From assembly GCA_005776725.1 (NCBI GenBank), contig SXOO01000246.1:1-35143 (forward strand): a DNA stretch of 35,143 nucleotides, in the 5' to 3' direction. Below, piece after piece: positions 16,123 through 24,895 of the stretch (positions within the stretch are counted from its first letter, which is position 1; the number at the start of each line of letters is the position of its first letter). The DNA comes from Pseudomonadota bacterium (GTDB taxonomy: Bacteria > Myxococcota_A > UBA9042 > GCA-2863065). Position numbers and translations under genes: made by a program. The notes under the pieces were generated by a model, which was not told the origin of the DNA, made no database searches, and saw only the letters and a list, made by a program, of their open reading frames with translations.

Positions 16123-17109
16123 ATGAGCACACACAAGGGCCGAGTCCGAGGATTTTTCGCCGCTTCCTTCATGGCCGCCCTGCCCGCCTTCGCCGCTGAC
16201 GACGGTACCGGCAACGACCCCTGCCCGCAGCCGGACCCGAAGGCCTGCCAGGTTCCGGAGAACGCAATCCTGCCCGACCTGATGACCGTGGTGCCCAAGC
16301 ACCTCGGCATCCAGAACCAGCAGCAGCGCGAGATCCTTCGCTTCTCCAACGGACTCGCAAACCTCGGCGAGGGGCCCTGGTGGCTGGCGCCCGAGTTCCC
16401 GGACCCGAACGCGGCCCAGTGCCAGACGGCGCTCCAAATCTTCGCCGGGGCCGGCACCTTCGACGACCTCATCCTGCCCACCGTGGCCGCGGGGAGCTGC
16501 GCAAAGGGGAACTTCGACTTCCACGAGACCCACAACCACTGGCACATCGACAACATCGGCGAGTTCAAGGTGTGCACGCAGGCCGCCTTCGCGAGTCTCG
16601 GCGCTGCCTGCCCGCCGGCCACCACCTCGTTCGGCACGCCGTCCCAGGGGATCAAGTTCACGTTCTGCCTGATCGATTGGTACAAGCTCGGGGAGAACAC
16701 GGCCAGCTCAGACCCCACCCGCAACTTCTTCGACTGCTCGGGCGAGTTCCAGGGCATCACACCTGGCTGGGTTGACCAGTACCACCACGCCACCGAGGGC
16801 CAGCAGATCGACATCACCGGCCTGCCGGTCGGGCAGTACGTGCTGGTGAGCACGGTGAACGTGAGCGCGGTCACCGGCGAGCCGGTGTTCGAGGAGACCG
16901 ACGTCTCGAACAACACGTCCTACGTCCGGTTCCGACTGAGCCGCGACTCCAAGGGCAATCCCAAGATCGGAGACCTGCGCGGGGCCTGCCAGGATCCGGA
17001 CTACCGCGCGGCCGTCGAGGCTGCCGCAGCCAACTTCGTGGCCGTCTACGGTGGCGACGCCACCCGCCTCGCCGACGACATGTGCGGGGGCAAGACTTCC
17101 AATCGGTAG
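16123..17109 (+). CDS. Secreted lysyl oxidase family protein (328 aa)
   Basis: ATG at 16123 has GGAG at 16114-16117. The signal peptide ends near ALPAFA. The central motif FDFHETHNHWHIDNIGEF matches the lysyl-oxidase copper site; H137, H139 and H141 correspond to its HxHxH ligands. GIKFTFCLID aligns with animal GHKASFCLED and gives the cofactor lysine (K178). GWVDQYHHATEGQQIDITGL aligns with the segment holding the cofactor tyrosine (Y220). DVSNNTSYVRFRL matches the C-terminal SDYSNN strand. Both residues that form lysine tyrosylquinone are thus present, so an active copper amine oxidase acting on secreted substrates is plausible. A GC-rich hairpin (about 16097-16110) precedes the gene. Natural substrates of bacterial members are largely unknown. 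Confidence 0.88.
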   Translation: MSTHKGRVRGFFAASFMAALPAFAADDGTGNDPCPQPDPKACQVPENAILPDLMTVVPKHLGIQNQQQREILRFSNGLANLGEGPWWLAPEFPDPNAAQCQTALQIFAGAGTFDDLILPTVAAGSCAKGNFDFHETHNHWHIDNIGEFKVCTQAAFASLGAACPPATTSFGTPSQGIKFTFCLIDWYKLGENTASSDPTRNFFDCSGEFQGITPGWVDQYHHATEGQQIDITGLPVGQYVLVSTVNVSAVTGEPVFEETDVSNNTSYVRFRLSRDSKGNPKIGDLRGACQDPDYRAAVEAAAANFVAVYGGDATRLADDMCGGKTSNR

Positions 17110-17161
17110 CGCCGGGTTGAAGCCGGCTGATCCGGTCCGCGTCGAAGTGGCTTGGCGCTGG

Positions 17162-17782
17162 TCAGTAGCAGTCCGGGTAACAATGCTCGCCGCACGCGGG
17201 ACACTCCGTCGGTAGCGGCTGGCCATGTGTGTAGTAGCAAATCCGGCCACTCAGCTCGCCCTCCGAGAGCTCCACTTGCCGTCCCGAATTCGGGTCAGTT
17301 ACGCGAGCGCCAAACGACACCTCGAAGAGGTCTCCGGGACATCGACGATGGGGGGGCACCGTGAAGCTGGGAGCGGTTGACTCGAACGACACGCCGTCGG
17401 GGTCGGTGTACGAAACCCGGTTCAAGTACGCAGTGTCCTCGTTCAGACCCACCGAGGCGCTGATCCCAAGGGGATAGTCACCTCCATCAGCCTCACGCGC
17501 GCTGACATGAACCTCACCCACCTGGTGTACCGACACGCGGATTATCGCGGTGCCGAGATCAAGTGGCTGTCCGTCTACGAGAAGCGCGAAGTGTGGCTCG
17601 GCGGGCCCGCCGGAGTCCGCCTCGGCCCGGGCGTCGGCGACATCCGACCCGCCGGTCCCAGTGTCAGCCGCGTCGGCGTTTGGGGGATGCACGTACAAGT
17701 CGCCAGGAGCGAGAGCGTCGCCGGTCGTGGAACCGGAACAGGCTGCGTGGAGCACGAGCACCGTGGCGAGGGTTGCTTTCAT
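17162..17782 (-). CDS. Small probable lipoprotein with a Cys-rich tail (206 aa)
   Basis: ATG at 17782 gives MKATLATVLVLHAACSGS, a lipoprotein-like signal with C15 (HAAC is not a textbook lipobox). An acidic, Ala/Asp-rich linker follows to about residue 60. The rest is a single beta-rich domain (HFALLVDGQPLDLGTAIIRV, GEVHVSAREADGG, PLGISASVGLNED). The end is Cys-rich: RICYYTHG, ECPACGEHCYPDCY. I do not recognise the family. It is convergent with the lysyl-oxidase gene, 52 bp away. That gap holds only a weak 5-bp GC hairpin near 17112-17127. The symporter gene upstream ends 100 bp before this start. Confidence 0.72.
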   Translation of the reverse strand: MKATLATVLVLHAACSGSTTGDALAPGDLYVHPPNADAADTGTGGSDVADARAEADSGGPAEPHFALLVDGQPLDLGTAIIRVSVHQVGEVHVSAREADGGDYPLGISASVGLNEDTAYLNRVSYTDPDGVSFESTAPSFTVPPHRRCPGDLFEVSFGARVTDPNSGRQVELSEGELSGRICYYTHGQPLPTECPACGEHCYPDCY

Positions 17783-17882
17783 CGGTGTCCTTTGATGGCG
17801 CGTGTGGGTGCTGGCGCTACGCCGCCGTGGGTCCCTCGGAGAGTACGCCCGCGACGCTGGAAACGCGCGCGGAGGGGCGGGC

Positions 17883-19532
17883 TCAGGCGGGACGTCGGGT
17901 GAGCTGCACCACGGACGCCACGCCGCACACGAGCGCGCAGCCGATGGCGTTGAACCACAAGAAGCCGATGTCGGTGGTGGCGTACAAGACCAGCACGCTC
18001 AGCTGCGCCGCGGCGCCACCGGCGAGCGCGGCAGAGGCGCCCACCCGCGGCAGGAACAGGGCCGTGACGAAGAGCCCCAACATCGTCCCGTAGAACAACG
18101 AGCCCAGGATGTTGACCGCCTGGATCAGGTTGTCGAGCAGGGACGCGGTGGACGCGAAGCTGATCGCGAGCAGCCCCCAGAGCACGGTGTAGGCGCGCGT
18201 CAGCCACACGACGCGCTCCGGTGAGGCGGGGCGCAGCCGGTGGTGGAGGTCGAGCGCCGTGGTGGAGCCGAGCGCAGAGAGCTCGCCCGCGATGGAGCTC
18301 ATGGCGGCCGCCAGGATCACCGCGACCAGCAGACCGAGGAGCCCCGAAGGGAGGAAGTCGAGCGCGAAGCGGAGGAAGATGTAGTCCGAGTCCTTGGGCT
18401 CGGTGCCCGGCGCGGCGCGGACCACCGCGGCCTTCACCTCGGCGCGGACGGTGTCGAGCTCGCGTTGGGCGGCTACGAGCGTCTCGGGGGGAGCCCCCGA
18501 CAACACAGCATACGCAGAGTCGCGACGGGCTCCGACCGCCTCGTCCCAGCGCCCCTCCAGGGCCACGAAGGCCGCCGGGTCTCCGCGCTGCGCCGCCTGG
18601 TAGGCGGGGGTGTTCCAGAACGCCGGGGGGCTGGCGAAGAGGTAGACCACGTACACGACCGCGCCGAGGAACAGGATGGCGAGCTGCATGGGGATCTTGA
18701 GGATCCCGTTGAACATGAGGCCGAGCTGGCTCTCGCGGGGCGAGCTGCCGGTGAGGTAGCGCCCCACCTGCGACTGGTCCGTGCCGAAGTACGCCAGAGA
18801 CAGGAAGAACCCCCCGAGGACCCCGGACCACACGTTGTAGCGCTGCGTGAGATCGAAGGACCAGTCCACGGCGTGGAGTCTCCCCGCGGCGCCTGCCAAG
18901 GTGAGGGCGTCGCCGGCGGAGACCTCGGCGGGCAGGGCTCGGAAGGCGACCCAGCCAGCCGCCACGAGGCCGAGGAGGATCACCGCCATCTGGTGCTTCT
19001 GCGTGGCGCCGATGGCGCGGGCGCCACCGACCACGGTGTAGACGAGGGTCAAGACCCCCATCGCCACCACCATGGCCGTGAGCGGAAGGTGCAGCACGGC
19101 CGAGAGCAGGATCGCCGGCGCGTACAAGGTGATCCCCGCCGCGAGCCCGCGCGAGATCAGGAAGATGACGGCCCCGAAAGCGCGCACTCGAACGTCGAAG
19201 CGCCTCTCGAGGTACTCGTACGCGGTGTAGACCCCGGCCTTGTAGTAGAGCGGGACGAACACCAGGGCCACCACAACCACCGCGAGCGGCATGCCGAAGT
19301 AGAACTGAACGAAGCGCAGGCCATCCTCGTAGGCCTGGCCGGGCACCGACAGGAAGGTGATCGCGCTGGCCTGCGTGGCCATGACGGAGAGGCCGATGGT
19401 GGGCCAACCCAGCGCACCGCCGCCCCGCACATACTCGTGCAGCGTAGACTCCTGGCGGCGCGTGACCCACAGCCCATACAGCACAATCCCGAGCGTGGTG
19501 CTCAGGAGGACCAGCCAGTCGAGCGCGGTCAC
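17883..19532 (-). CDS. Sodium:solute symporter family protein (549 aa)
   Basis: The GTG at 19532 overlaps the previous gene's stop by four bases (GTGA), so translation is coupled. The protein is a typical SSS (solute:sodium symporter) transporter with about 13 membrane helices. It starts MTALDWLVLLSTTLGIVLYG and carries GLSVMATQASAITFLSVPGQ, the SSS signature region of helix 1, then TLVYTVVGGARAIGATQKHQ. A soluble insert lies near residues 335-395. Late helices include LAAAMSSIAGELSALGSTTA, the Ser/Thr-rich region that contributes to the sodium site in this family. The substrate is unknown. Coupling to a deacetylase suggests import of the product it releases, for example a deacetylated sugar or amine. 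Confidence 0.9.
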   Translation of the reverse strand: MTALDWLVLLSTTLGIVLYGLWVTRRQESTLHEYVRGGGALGWPTIGLSVMATQASAITFLSVPGQAYEDGLRFVQFYFGMPLAVVVVALVFVPLYYKAGVYTAYEYLERRFDVRVRAFGAVIFLISRGLAAGITLYAPAILLSAVLHLPLTAMVVAMGVLTLVYTVVGGARAIGATQKHQMAVILLGLVAAGWVAFRALPAEVSAGDALTLAGAAGRLHAVDWSFDLTQRYNVWSGVLGGFFLSLAYFGTDQSQVGRYLTGSSPRESQLGLMFNGILKIPMQLAILFLGAVVYVVYLFASPPAFWNTPAYQAAQRGDPAAFVALEGRWDEAVGARRDSAYAVLSGAPPETLVAAQRELDTVRAEVKAAVVRAAPGTEPKDSDYIFLRFALDFLPSGLLGLLVAVILAAAMSSIAGELSALGSTTALDLHHRLRPASPERVVWLTRAYTVLWGLLAISFASTASLLDNLIQAVNILGSLFYGTMLGLFVTALFLPRVGASAALAGGAAAQLSVLVLYATTDIGFLWFNAIGCALVCGVASVVQLTRRPA

Positions 19533-21931
19533 CGGGTGCCGAGCGCGAGCAGGTTGGCGAGCAGGCGGTACGCGCCGGGCACCCCCGCGGGCAGCTGGCG
19601 GAAGAACGCGAGCCCCGTGTAGACGAACGCGCCCCTCCCGTGGCGGCCCACGAGCACGGCGCCGTCAAATGGCCCGTCGCTCTCCGCCGCGTCCGCGGCA
19701 CCCGACGTGTCCGTGAGGCGGAAGATCGGGGTGAAGCGCGGGTCCCAGGTTCGCGCGAAGTAGAGCCCGCGCTCCTGCACCCAGCCCGCAGCGTCGGCGG
19801 GCCCCAGGCGGTTCGGCCGCATGTGCGCTGGGTGCTCCAGGTCCAGGGCCACCATCGGGGCGCTCTCGTCGGTGACGCGGTCCTGGTCGATCGTGAAGGG
19901 GAACGGCCCGAGCGGCACCGTGCCCAGAGAGCGCATGCGGTTCGACGTGGCGTACTGCATGAGCACTACGCCGCCACGCTCGATGAAGGCGAGCAGCGCC
20001 GGGTTGAGGCGCGAGAGCGCGGGGTTCACGTTGAGGGCGCGGATTCCGATGACCACGGCGTCGAGCCCCGACAGCTCGAGGGCGTCGGGCTCCAGCATCG
20101 CTACGGCATAGCCCGCCTGAGTGAGCGAGGTGGGCAGCTCGTCGCCGGCGCCCGGGAGCACGCCCACCCGCTTCACTCCGCCCCCGGCCAGCGCGATCGG
20201 CTGCACTCGGAGGCGCGACGGGCGCACCACCGAGAGCCGCGGGACGTGGGGATGGTCCACCACCGCCCGAGCGAACGCTGGGCCAGCCGGCGCACCCGCG
20301 AGCGCCACCTGGACCTCGGCCTCCACGGCCGCGGTTGCGTCGGTGGGCGCGCTGATCGCAAACGCCACAGTAGTCGGTCCGTCGAAGGGCGCCGTCAGCG
20401 GCGCGACGCCCCAGCCCTTCGGCAGTCGAAGCGTCACGGTGCCCTGCGCCGGGCCCGCGTGGGGTGCCACGTCCAGGGTGATTACCCCGGGCTGCGCGAG
20501 GTCGGTGGCGCCCACACCCACCAGCAGCGCGTCGAGGCGCGGCGTGACCGTGACCGCCGGCAGGATCTCCACCGGATGCGCGCGCTCCCCGTGGACGGGG
20601 TCCACCCAGGCGAAGCGCACGGGCGCGTCCAAGGCGAGGCGGTGTCCGCTGACGATCACCTCGAAGCCCGCGGTCAGCGGCGAAGGCTCGAGCGGCTGGG
20701 TCGGGTCGACCGGGAGCGCCGCGCCGGTGCTGGGCGAGGCCTGGGCGGGGACCGCGATGCGTGCCGTCGCTGTCCACGGCCCATTCGGGGCGAGCTGCGT
20801 GCTCACGTCGGGGAGGAGCTCCCTGAGCTTCGAGTCTCCCTGGGCCCGCCAGGTGACGGACGCGAGCGTCGCCGGCGCCGTCCGTGTGAGCGCCGTGAGC
20901 GTGACCTCGAGCGACTCGCCCGGGCGCACGGACGGCGTGGCGCTGCGCGCTTCGACCACCAGGCCCAGGGCGCCGACGAGCAGGCCGTCGATTCGCGCGC
21001 CATGCGGGCCGGCGTGGGGGCGCGCCGCCAAGAGGAGCGGGATCAGGGCTTCGGGGTGACGGGGGTCGTGCGCTGCGATCGCCGCGTCGAGCGCCTCCCG
21101 AAACGGGGAGGCAGGGGGCGTAGGGAGGTCGGCGAACGGGTCGCCCGGGGCGGGATCGCCGGCCAGGTGCTCGAAGTACTCGAGCTGGCTACCGCGCTGC
21201 GGCGCCGTTCCGAACCCCTGGCTCTTGTGCATGGTGCGGCTCTCGGCGGCCACCTCGCCCCACGAGCGACCGCGGAGCGCCGAGAATCCCCCCACGTCGA
21301 CGCGAGCGTATCGGCTCAGGTCTTCGCCCGGCTGAAACCGCCAGTGGGACGTGTTCTCCACGAGACGACGCGCCGCGTGGGGCGGGCCGGACTCGGGGAA
21401 GCGGGCGGGATCGCGCGCGGCGTCGAAGGCCTCGCGGGCCAGCAGGGCTGACGCGGTGTGGTGCCCGTGGTTGGGGGGCTGGGTGCTGAAGCGCGCCACG
21501 ATGACATGCGGCCTGACGTCGCGGATCACGCGCACGAGGTCCGCCAGCACCGCCTCCCGGTCCCACACCCGGAACGTCTCGGCGGCGGACTTCGAGTAGC
21601 CGAAGTCCACGGCCCGCGTGAAGCGCTGCTCCGCCCCATCGGTCGCGCGCGCGGCCAGGAGCTCGTGCGTGCGAATCAGCCCCAGCAGCGGCCCGAGCTC
21701 CTTGCCCACGAGGTTCTGACCGCCGTCTCCCCGGGTGAGTGACACATAGACCGCCCGAGCGTGGCGCTCGCCAACGAGCCAGGCGAGGAGGCGCGTGTTC
21801 TCGTCGTCGGGGTGCGCTGCCACGTACAGCACCGAGGCGTCCGCGCCGTGGCGGAGGCGCTCGAGCTCCTGGCGAAGCGTGGCGGCGCTCGGGGGCTGCG
21901 CGAGGATGAGGGCGGCGAGGAGGGCGGACAT
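19529..21931 (-). CDS. Large exported PIG-L/LmbE family deacetylase (800 aa)
   Basis: I chose the ATG at 21931 because MSALLAALILAQPPSAATLR is a signal peptide; the 46 codons upstream are Arg/Pro-rich with no domain. Residues 30-290 are a PIG-L deacetylase: VLYVAAHPDDENTRLLAWL holds the zinc motif (H40, D43), then SLTRGDGGQN and PPNHGHHTAS (H157/H158). Family members hydrolyse N-acetyl groups from GlcNAc-type substrates. The middle third is beta-rich, probably Ig-like domains. About 600-800 looks like a class-I glutamine-amidotransferase/ThuA-type fold (LDAVVIGIRALNVNPALSRL, LLAFIERGGVVLMQYATS), probably binding rather than catalytic. The length far exceeds the roughly 230-residue basic family. 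Secretion plus the coupled symporter suggests envelope or extracellular sugar use. Confidence 0.85.
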   Translation of the reverse strand: MSALLAALILAQPPSAATLRQELERLRHGADASVLYVAAHPDDENTRLLAWLVGERHARAVYVSLTRGDGGQNLVGKELGPLLGLIRTHELLAARATDGAEQRFTRAVDFGYSKSAAETFRVWDREAVLADLVRVIRDVRPHVIVARFSTQPPNHGHHTASALLAREAFDAARDPARFPESGPPHAARRLVENTSHWRFQPGEDLSRYARVDVGGFSALRGRSWGEVAAESRTMHKSQGFGTAPQRGSQLEYFEHLAGDPAPGDPFADLPTPPASPFREALDAAIAAHDPRHPEALIPLLLAARPHAGPHGARIDGLLVGALGLVVEARSATPSVRPGESLEVTLTALTRTAPATLASVTWRAQGDSKLRELLPDVSTQLAPNGPWTATARIAVPAQASPSTGAALPVDPTQPLEPSPLTAGFEVIVSGHRLALDAPVRFAWVDPVHGERAHPVEILPAVTVTPRLDALLVGVGATDLAQPGVITLDVAPHAGPAQGTVTLRLPKGWGVAPLTAPFDGPTTVAFAISAPTDATAAVEAEVQVALAGAPAGPAFARAVVDHPHVPRLSVVRPSRLRVQPIALAGGGVKRVGVLPGAGDELPTSLTQAGYAVAMLEPDALELSGLDAVVIGIRALNVNPALSRLNPALLAFIERGGVVLMQYATSNRMRSLGTVPLGPFPFTIDQDRVTDESAPMVALDLEHPAHMRPNRLGPADAAGWVQERGLYFARTWDPRFTPIFRLTDTSGAADAAESDGPFDGAVLVGRHGRGAFVYTGLAFFRQLPAGVPGAYRLLANLLALGTR

Positions 21932-22133
21932 GGGCGCGGAGGGTGCCGCACCGGGGGCTGAACCGCCAGCGGGAGGCCACGCTCGGGGCTTCGTTGAGGA
22001 CATCGACCTAGGGGAGGTCGAGGTCGCGACACCGTTGGTTCTCGCTGCTCGACAACGAATGGCCGGCAAGGAGAGCGGCCTTCGAGGCGTGGCTGGCGCC
22101 GGAGAGCTTCGATGCCCAGGGCCGCCAGAGGGT

Positions 22134-22166
22134 GGCTCTGACGGCGCATATCTCGCCGTCAGAGCC
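22134..22166 (-). terminator. Perfect 13-bp hairpin after the helical-repeat lipoprotein gene
   Basis: GGCTCTGACGGCG (22134-22146) and its exact complement at 22154-22166 form a 13-bp stem with a 7-nt loop. It begins 24 bp beyond the stop of the minus-strand gene ending at 22190. No T-run follows. It is best read as a transcript end or 3' stabiliser, and it separates that gene from the deacetylase-symporter operon. Confidence 0.6.
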
Positions 22167-22189
22167 CCGGTGACCCGCGCGGCAGGGCG

Positions 22190-23707
22190 TTACTTCGGGG
22201 CGGCCTTCGCGGCCTCCACGCACTTCTTCGCGGACTCGACCACCGAAGCGTCAGCGTGCTTCTCGTACTTCTTGCAGGACGCCTCGGACTTCTTGCCGCC
22301 GAGCTTGCCCAGCGTGTCCATCATGTAGCGGATGTCCCACGGCGTGGCGCCCTTGTCCTTGAGCACGGCGTCCACCGCCTTGCGCATGGCCGCGTCGGCT
22401 GCGGCGTCGCCCGCGAAACGGTTGCTGAACGCGTAGGCCCAGACGGCGTCGCGCATCGCGGCCGTCACACCCTGGGTGGCCGCGTTGGCCTTGTGCCACG
22501 TGCCGAACGCCGCGAGACCCTCCAGGTCGCCGACCTGACCGAGCGCGCTGGGCGCGGCGGACGCCGCAGCGTGGTCTCGGTTCTGGGCGATCTCGAGCAG
22601 GCGGGTCTGCGCCTTCTTGGCGGCGTCGGTGGCGGGAGCCACCCGGCCGAGGGCCCGCGTGGCGCCGCCCTGAACCTGCGTGTCGGCGTCGCTGGTGAGC
22701 GTGATGAAGACGTCCACGAGGTCGGCGTTGTTGGCCGCCTCGGTGCCGAGACCGTCGATAGCGGCAATGCGGACGGCGGTGGCGTCGCCGGTGTCGATGG
22801 CGATCGCCTTGATCACCCCGAGCAGCTCCGCGTTGTCCTTGAACGTCCAGCTGGCGTGCCGGACCAGCTCGGCGCGCCCGCCAGCCGACTTCACGGCCTT
22901 GTCGGCGATGACGGCCGTCATCTGCTTGCGGACCTCGCTGTCCTTCTGCCACCAGCCAGACAGGATGTTGGCGATGCCATAGCCAACGCTGGCGTCCTCC
23001 TGCTCGAGCTTCTTGAGCGCCTCGAGCAGCGCCGTCGCCTGAGCGGCGTCCTCCGCGGCCTTGTCTCCGCCCCGGTAAGCCTTGGACCAGTCCGCGTAGG
23101 CGGCGCAGCTGCGGGCCTTGAGATCGGTGCCGTTGATGATCTGGTCCACGAGTGCGGCGTGGAGGTTGTCGAAGCGGGCGGCGTCGGTGTCCTTGCCCTC
23201 GTAGGCCGCCTTGGCTGCCTCGAGCAGCTTGAAGTTGGCGGGGCACTTCTCCGCCGCGTAGTAGTCCGAGATGTCCTCGCACTTCGCGATATCCGGCCAC
23301 AGTGGCGCCAGCTCGGCGATCACCGGGTTGGCCGGTGCCTCGGGAGCCTTGGCTGCCTCGGGCGAGGGCTCGGCGGCCGCCTCGGGGGCCTTCGCGGCCT
23401 CGGCTTCGGGGGCCTTCGCAGGCTCGGCCTCGGGGGCCTTCGCAGGCTCAGCCTCGGGCGCCTTCGCGGCCTCAGCCTCGGGCGCCTTCGCGGCCTCAGC
23501 CTCGGAAGCCTTCGCGGCCTCAGCCTCGGGAGCCTTCGCGGCCTCAGCCTCGGGGACCTTCGCGGGCTCCTCCGCCTTGGGCGGCTCGGGCGCGGGCACA
23601 GCGGCGGGCTCGGGCGTCTTCGGCGCGGCGGGTGCCGGAGCGGCTCCCTTGTCCTTGGAGCAGCTGAGCGCGGCGGCCGCGGCGATTACGATAAACGTTG
23701 TCCTCAT
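22190..23707 (-). CDS. Lipoprotein with Ala/Glu/Lys/Pro stalk and helical-repeat domain (505 aa)
   Basis: ATG at 23707 has a strong AAGGAGGG ribosome site. MRTTFIVIAAAAALSCSKDK is a lipoprotein signal (lipobox ALSC, C16). Residues 20-125 form a Pro/Ala/Glu/Lys stalk with eight 8-residue units of the type AKAPEAEA (49-112), long enough to cross periplasm or peptidoglycan. From about residue 130 to the end the sequence is all-helical and resembles HEAT/ARM-type repeats (AVRIAAIDGLGTEAANNADL, TQVQGGATRALGRVAPA, AAASAAPSALGQVGDLEG), with Cys pairs such as KCEDI, KCPANF and SCKKYEKH. HEAT-like domains usually bind proteins. The specific role is unknown. Confidence 0.82.
   Translation of the reverse strand: MRTTFIVIAAAAALSCSKDKGAAPAPAAPKTPEPAAVPAPEPPKAEEPAKVPEAEAAKAPEAEAAKASEAEAAKAPEAEAAKAPEAEPAKAPEAEPAKAPEAEAAKAPEAAAEPSPEAAKAPEAPANPVIAELAPLWPDIAKCEDISDYYAAEKCPANFKLLEAAKAAYEGKDTDAARFDNLHAALVDQIINGTDLKARSCAAYADWSKAYRGGDKAAEDAAQATALLEALKKLEQEDASVGYGIANILSGWWQKDSEVRKQMTAVIADKAVKSAGGRAELVRHASWTFKDNAELLGVIKAIAIDTGDATAVRIAAIDGLGTEAANNADLVDVFITLTSDADTQVQGGATRALGRVAPATDAAKKAQTRLLEIAQNRDHAAASAAPSALGQVGDLEGLAAFGTWHKANAATQGVTAAMRDAVWAYAFSNRFAGDAAADAAMRKAVDAVLKDKGATPWDIRYMMDTLGKLGGKKSEASCKKYEKHADASVVESAKKCVEAAKAAPK
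23372..23563 (-). repeat. Eight 24-bp coding repeats (AK[AV][PS]EAE[AP] units)
   Basis: This block encodes residues 49-112 of the lipoprotein. The eight units differ at few positions (AKVPEAEA, AKASEAEA, AKAPEAEP and AKAPEAAA variants). Nucleotide identity between units is high, which points to recent expansion of the stalk. Confidence 0.85.
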
Positions 23708-23850
23708 GAAACTACCCTCCTTGAAATATCCGGGGGGCCCTCTACCGCAAAACCTTCTGTGGCGCCAAGATCCACCAAATTTTCGACGGGCGCGATGCGC
23801 GTCTCCCTGGGGGTCACAACCCGAGCGTGAAATGTGCCGCTAACGGGAGA

Positions 23851-24843
23851 TCAGTGCTCCTGCCCGGGCGCATGTGTGTGCGGGACCAGCACGAAGTCCT
23901 CCGACATAGCGGGTCCGTTGCCGGTGTGGAAGCTGAGCGTCGCGAGGGAGCTGAAGGTCTTCCCCTTCAGCGCCGTCGCGTCCTCCCCGGTCTCCCCGGG
24001 GAAAATGAAGTAGCCGGTCTGTCCCGCAACGAGCTGTGCCACGCCCCCCTCGTCCTTGTTCTCCGCGAGGTCGCGCGGCGCGAGCGTGACCTTGCGGCCT
24101 TCGAGATCGACCAGCGTGAGGGTGAGGCGGCTCGCTGCCGGGAGCACGAAGGGCTCCTTGAACGCCCGGTCCTTGCCGAGCCACACCTCGACGTCGCCCT
24201 TGTCGTCGTGCAGCTTCACCTCCGCGAAGCCCGTGATGGCCGGGGTCCCGGAGGTCTTCCAGGCCGTGATCACGCCGTCGTGCGGGGTCTTCTCGTGGGC
24301 GTGTTTCGGCGCCGTGCCCGCTCCGTCCGGTGCGGTACCTTGCGCCGCCACCGCGAGCTTCACGCGCTCATCCACCCCGTTCTCGCGAATACGGAGGACC
24401 ACGTTCGCCGCCTGCGCCGCACCCGCTGGGACCGACGCGTGGAAGTGCAGCTGTCCGTTCTCGATGACCGGCTTGCTGGGCGCGGTCAGGGGGTTGCCCG
24501 CTGCATCTTCGATCCAGACGTACGCGGCCACGCCCTGCCAGTCTCGCCCGGCCGGGCTGGTGATGGCCTTGGCTTCGATGGCGCTCTCTTTGCCTCCGGC
24601 GAGCGTGCCGACGACCGTGATCGCGTACTCCCAGCCAGATACGGCAAGCTTGCCGACCTCGCGGCGGCTGCCGTGATCGGAGGTGGCCGGCGGCGCAGCT
24701 GGGCTCGCCTTGTCCGCGACGGCGGGCGCGGCGCCAGCGGGAGCCGGTGCTGGCTTGCTGCAGGACGCCATGAAGAGGACGGCCGTGGCACAAAGTAGGG
24801 GAACTGCGACGCGGTGAGGAGTGGCGAGTCGATTCGAGCTCAT
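23851..24843 (-). CDS. His-containing lipoprotein, distal gene of the metal-efflux operon (330 aa)
   Basis: I chose the ATG at 24843, preceded by TTGGAGAG; a TTG five codons upstream lacks a site. The signal sequence ends in the lipobox MASC (C28), and an Ala/Pro linker follows. The body has two beta-rich parts: GKLAVSGWEYAITVVGTLAG to NVVLRIRENG (about 65-160), and ITGFAEVKLHDDKGDVEVWL to SEDFVLVPHTH (about 200-325). Histidines cluster at LHFHASV, PKHAHEKTPHDG and the C-terminus PHTHAPGQEH, which suggests metal contact. It begins 52 bp after the RND pump gene on the same strand, so it is probably part of that operon. It may be a periplasmic metal chaperone or sensor. I do not recognise the family. 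Confidence 0.75.
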   Translation of the reverse strand: MSSNRLATPHRVAVPLLCATAVLFMASCSKPAPAPAGAAPAVADKASPAAPPATSDHGSRREVGKLAVSGWEYAITVVGTLAGGKESAIEAKAITSPAGRDWQGVAAYVWIEDAAGNPLTAPSKPVIENGQLHFHASVPAGAAQAANVVLRIRENGVDERVKLAVAAQGTAPDGAGTAPKHAHEKTPHDGVITAWKTSGTPAITGFAEVKLHDDKGDVEVWLGKDRAFKEPFVLPAASRLTLTLVDLEGRKVTLAPRDLAENKDEGGVAQLVAGQTGYFIFPGETGEDATALKGKTFSSLATLSFHTGNGPAMSEDFVLVPHTHAPGQEH

Positions 24844-24895
24844 GGGGTATCTCTCCAAGGACGGGCGTGGTCCGCCTCTTTTTGGGGGTCAAAAC

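Noticed and set aside
19640..21451. 603-codon plus-strand frame
   Set aside because: It is antisense to the PIG-L deacetylase with its HPDDE motif; the plus frame is Arg/His-rich with no domain.
22256..23830. 524-codon plus-strand frame rich in GLRGLSLGRL repeats
   Set aside because: The apparent leucine-rich repeats are the complement of the AKAPEAEA stalk. The minus frame has a lipobox and a strong ribosome site.
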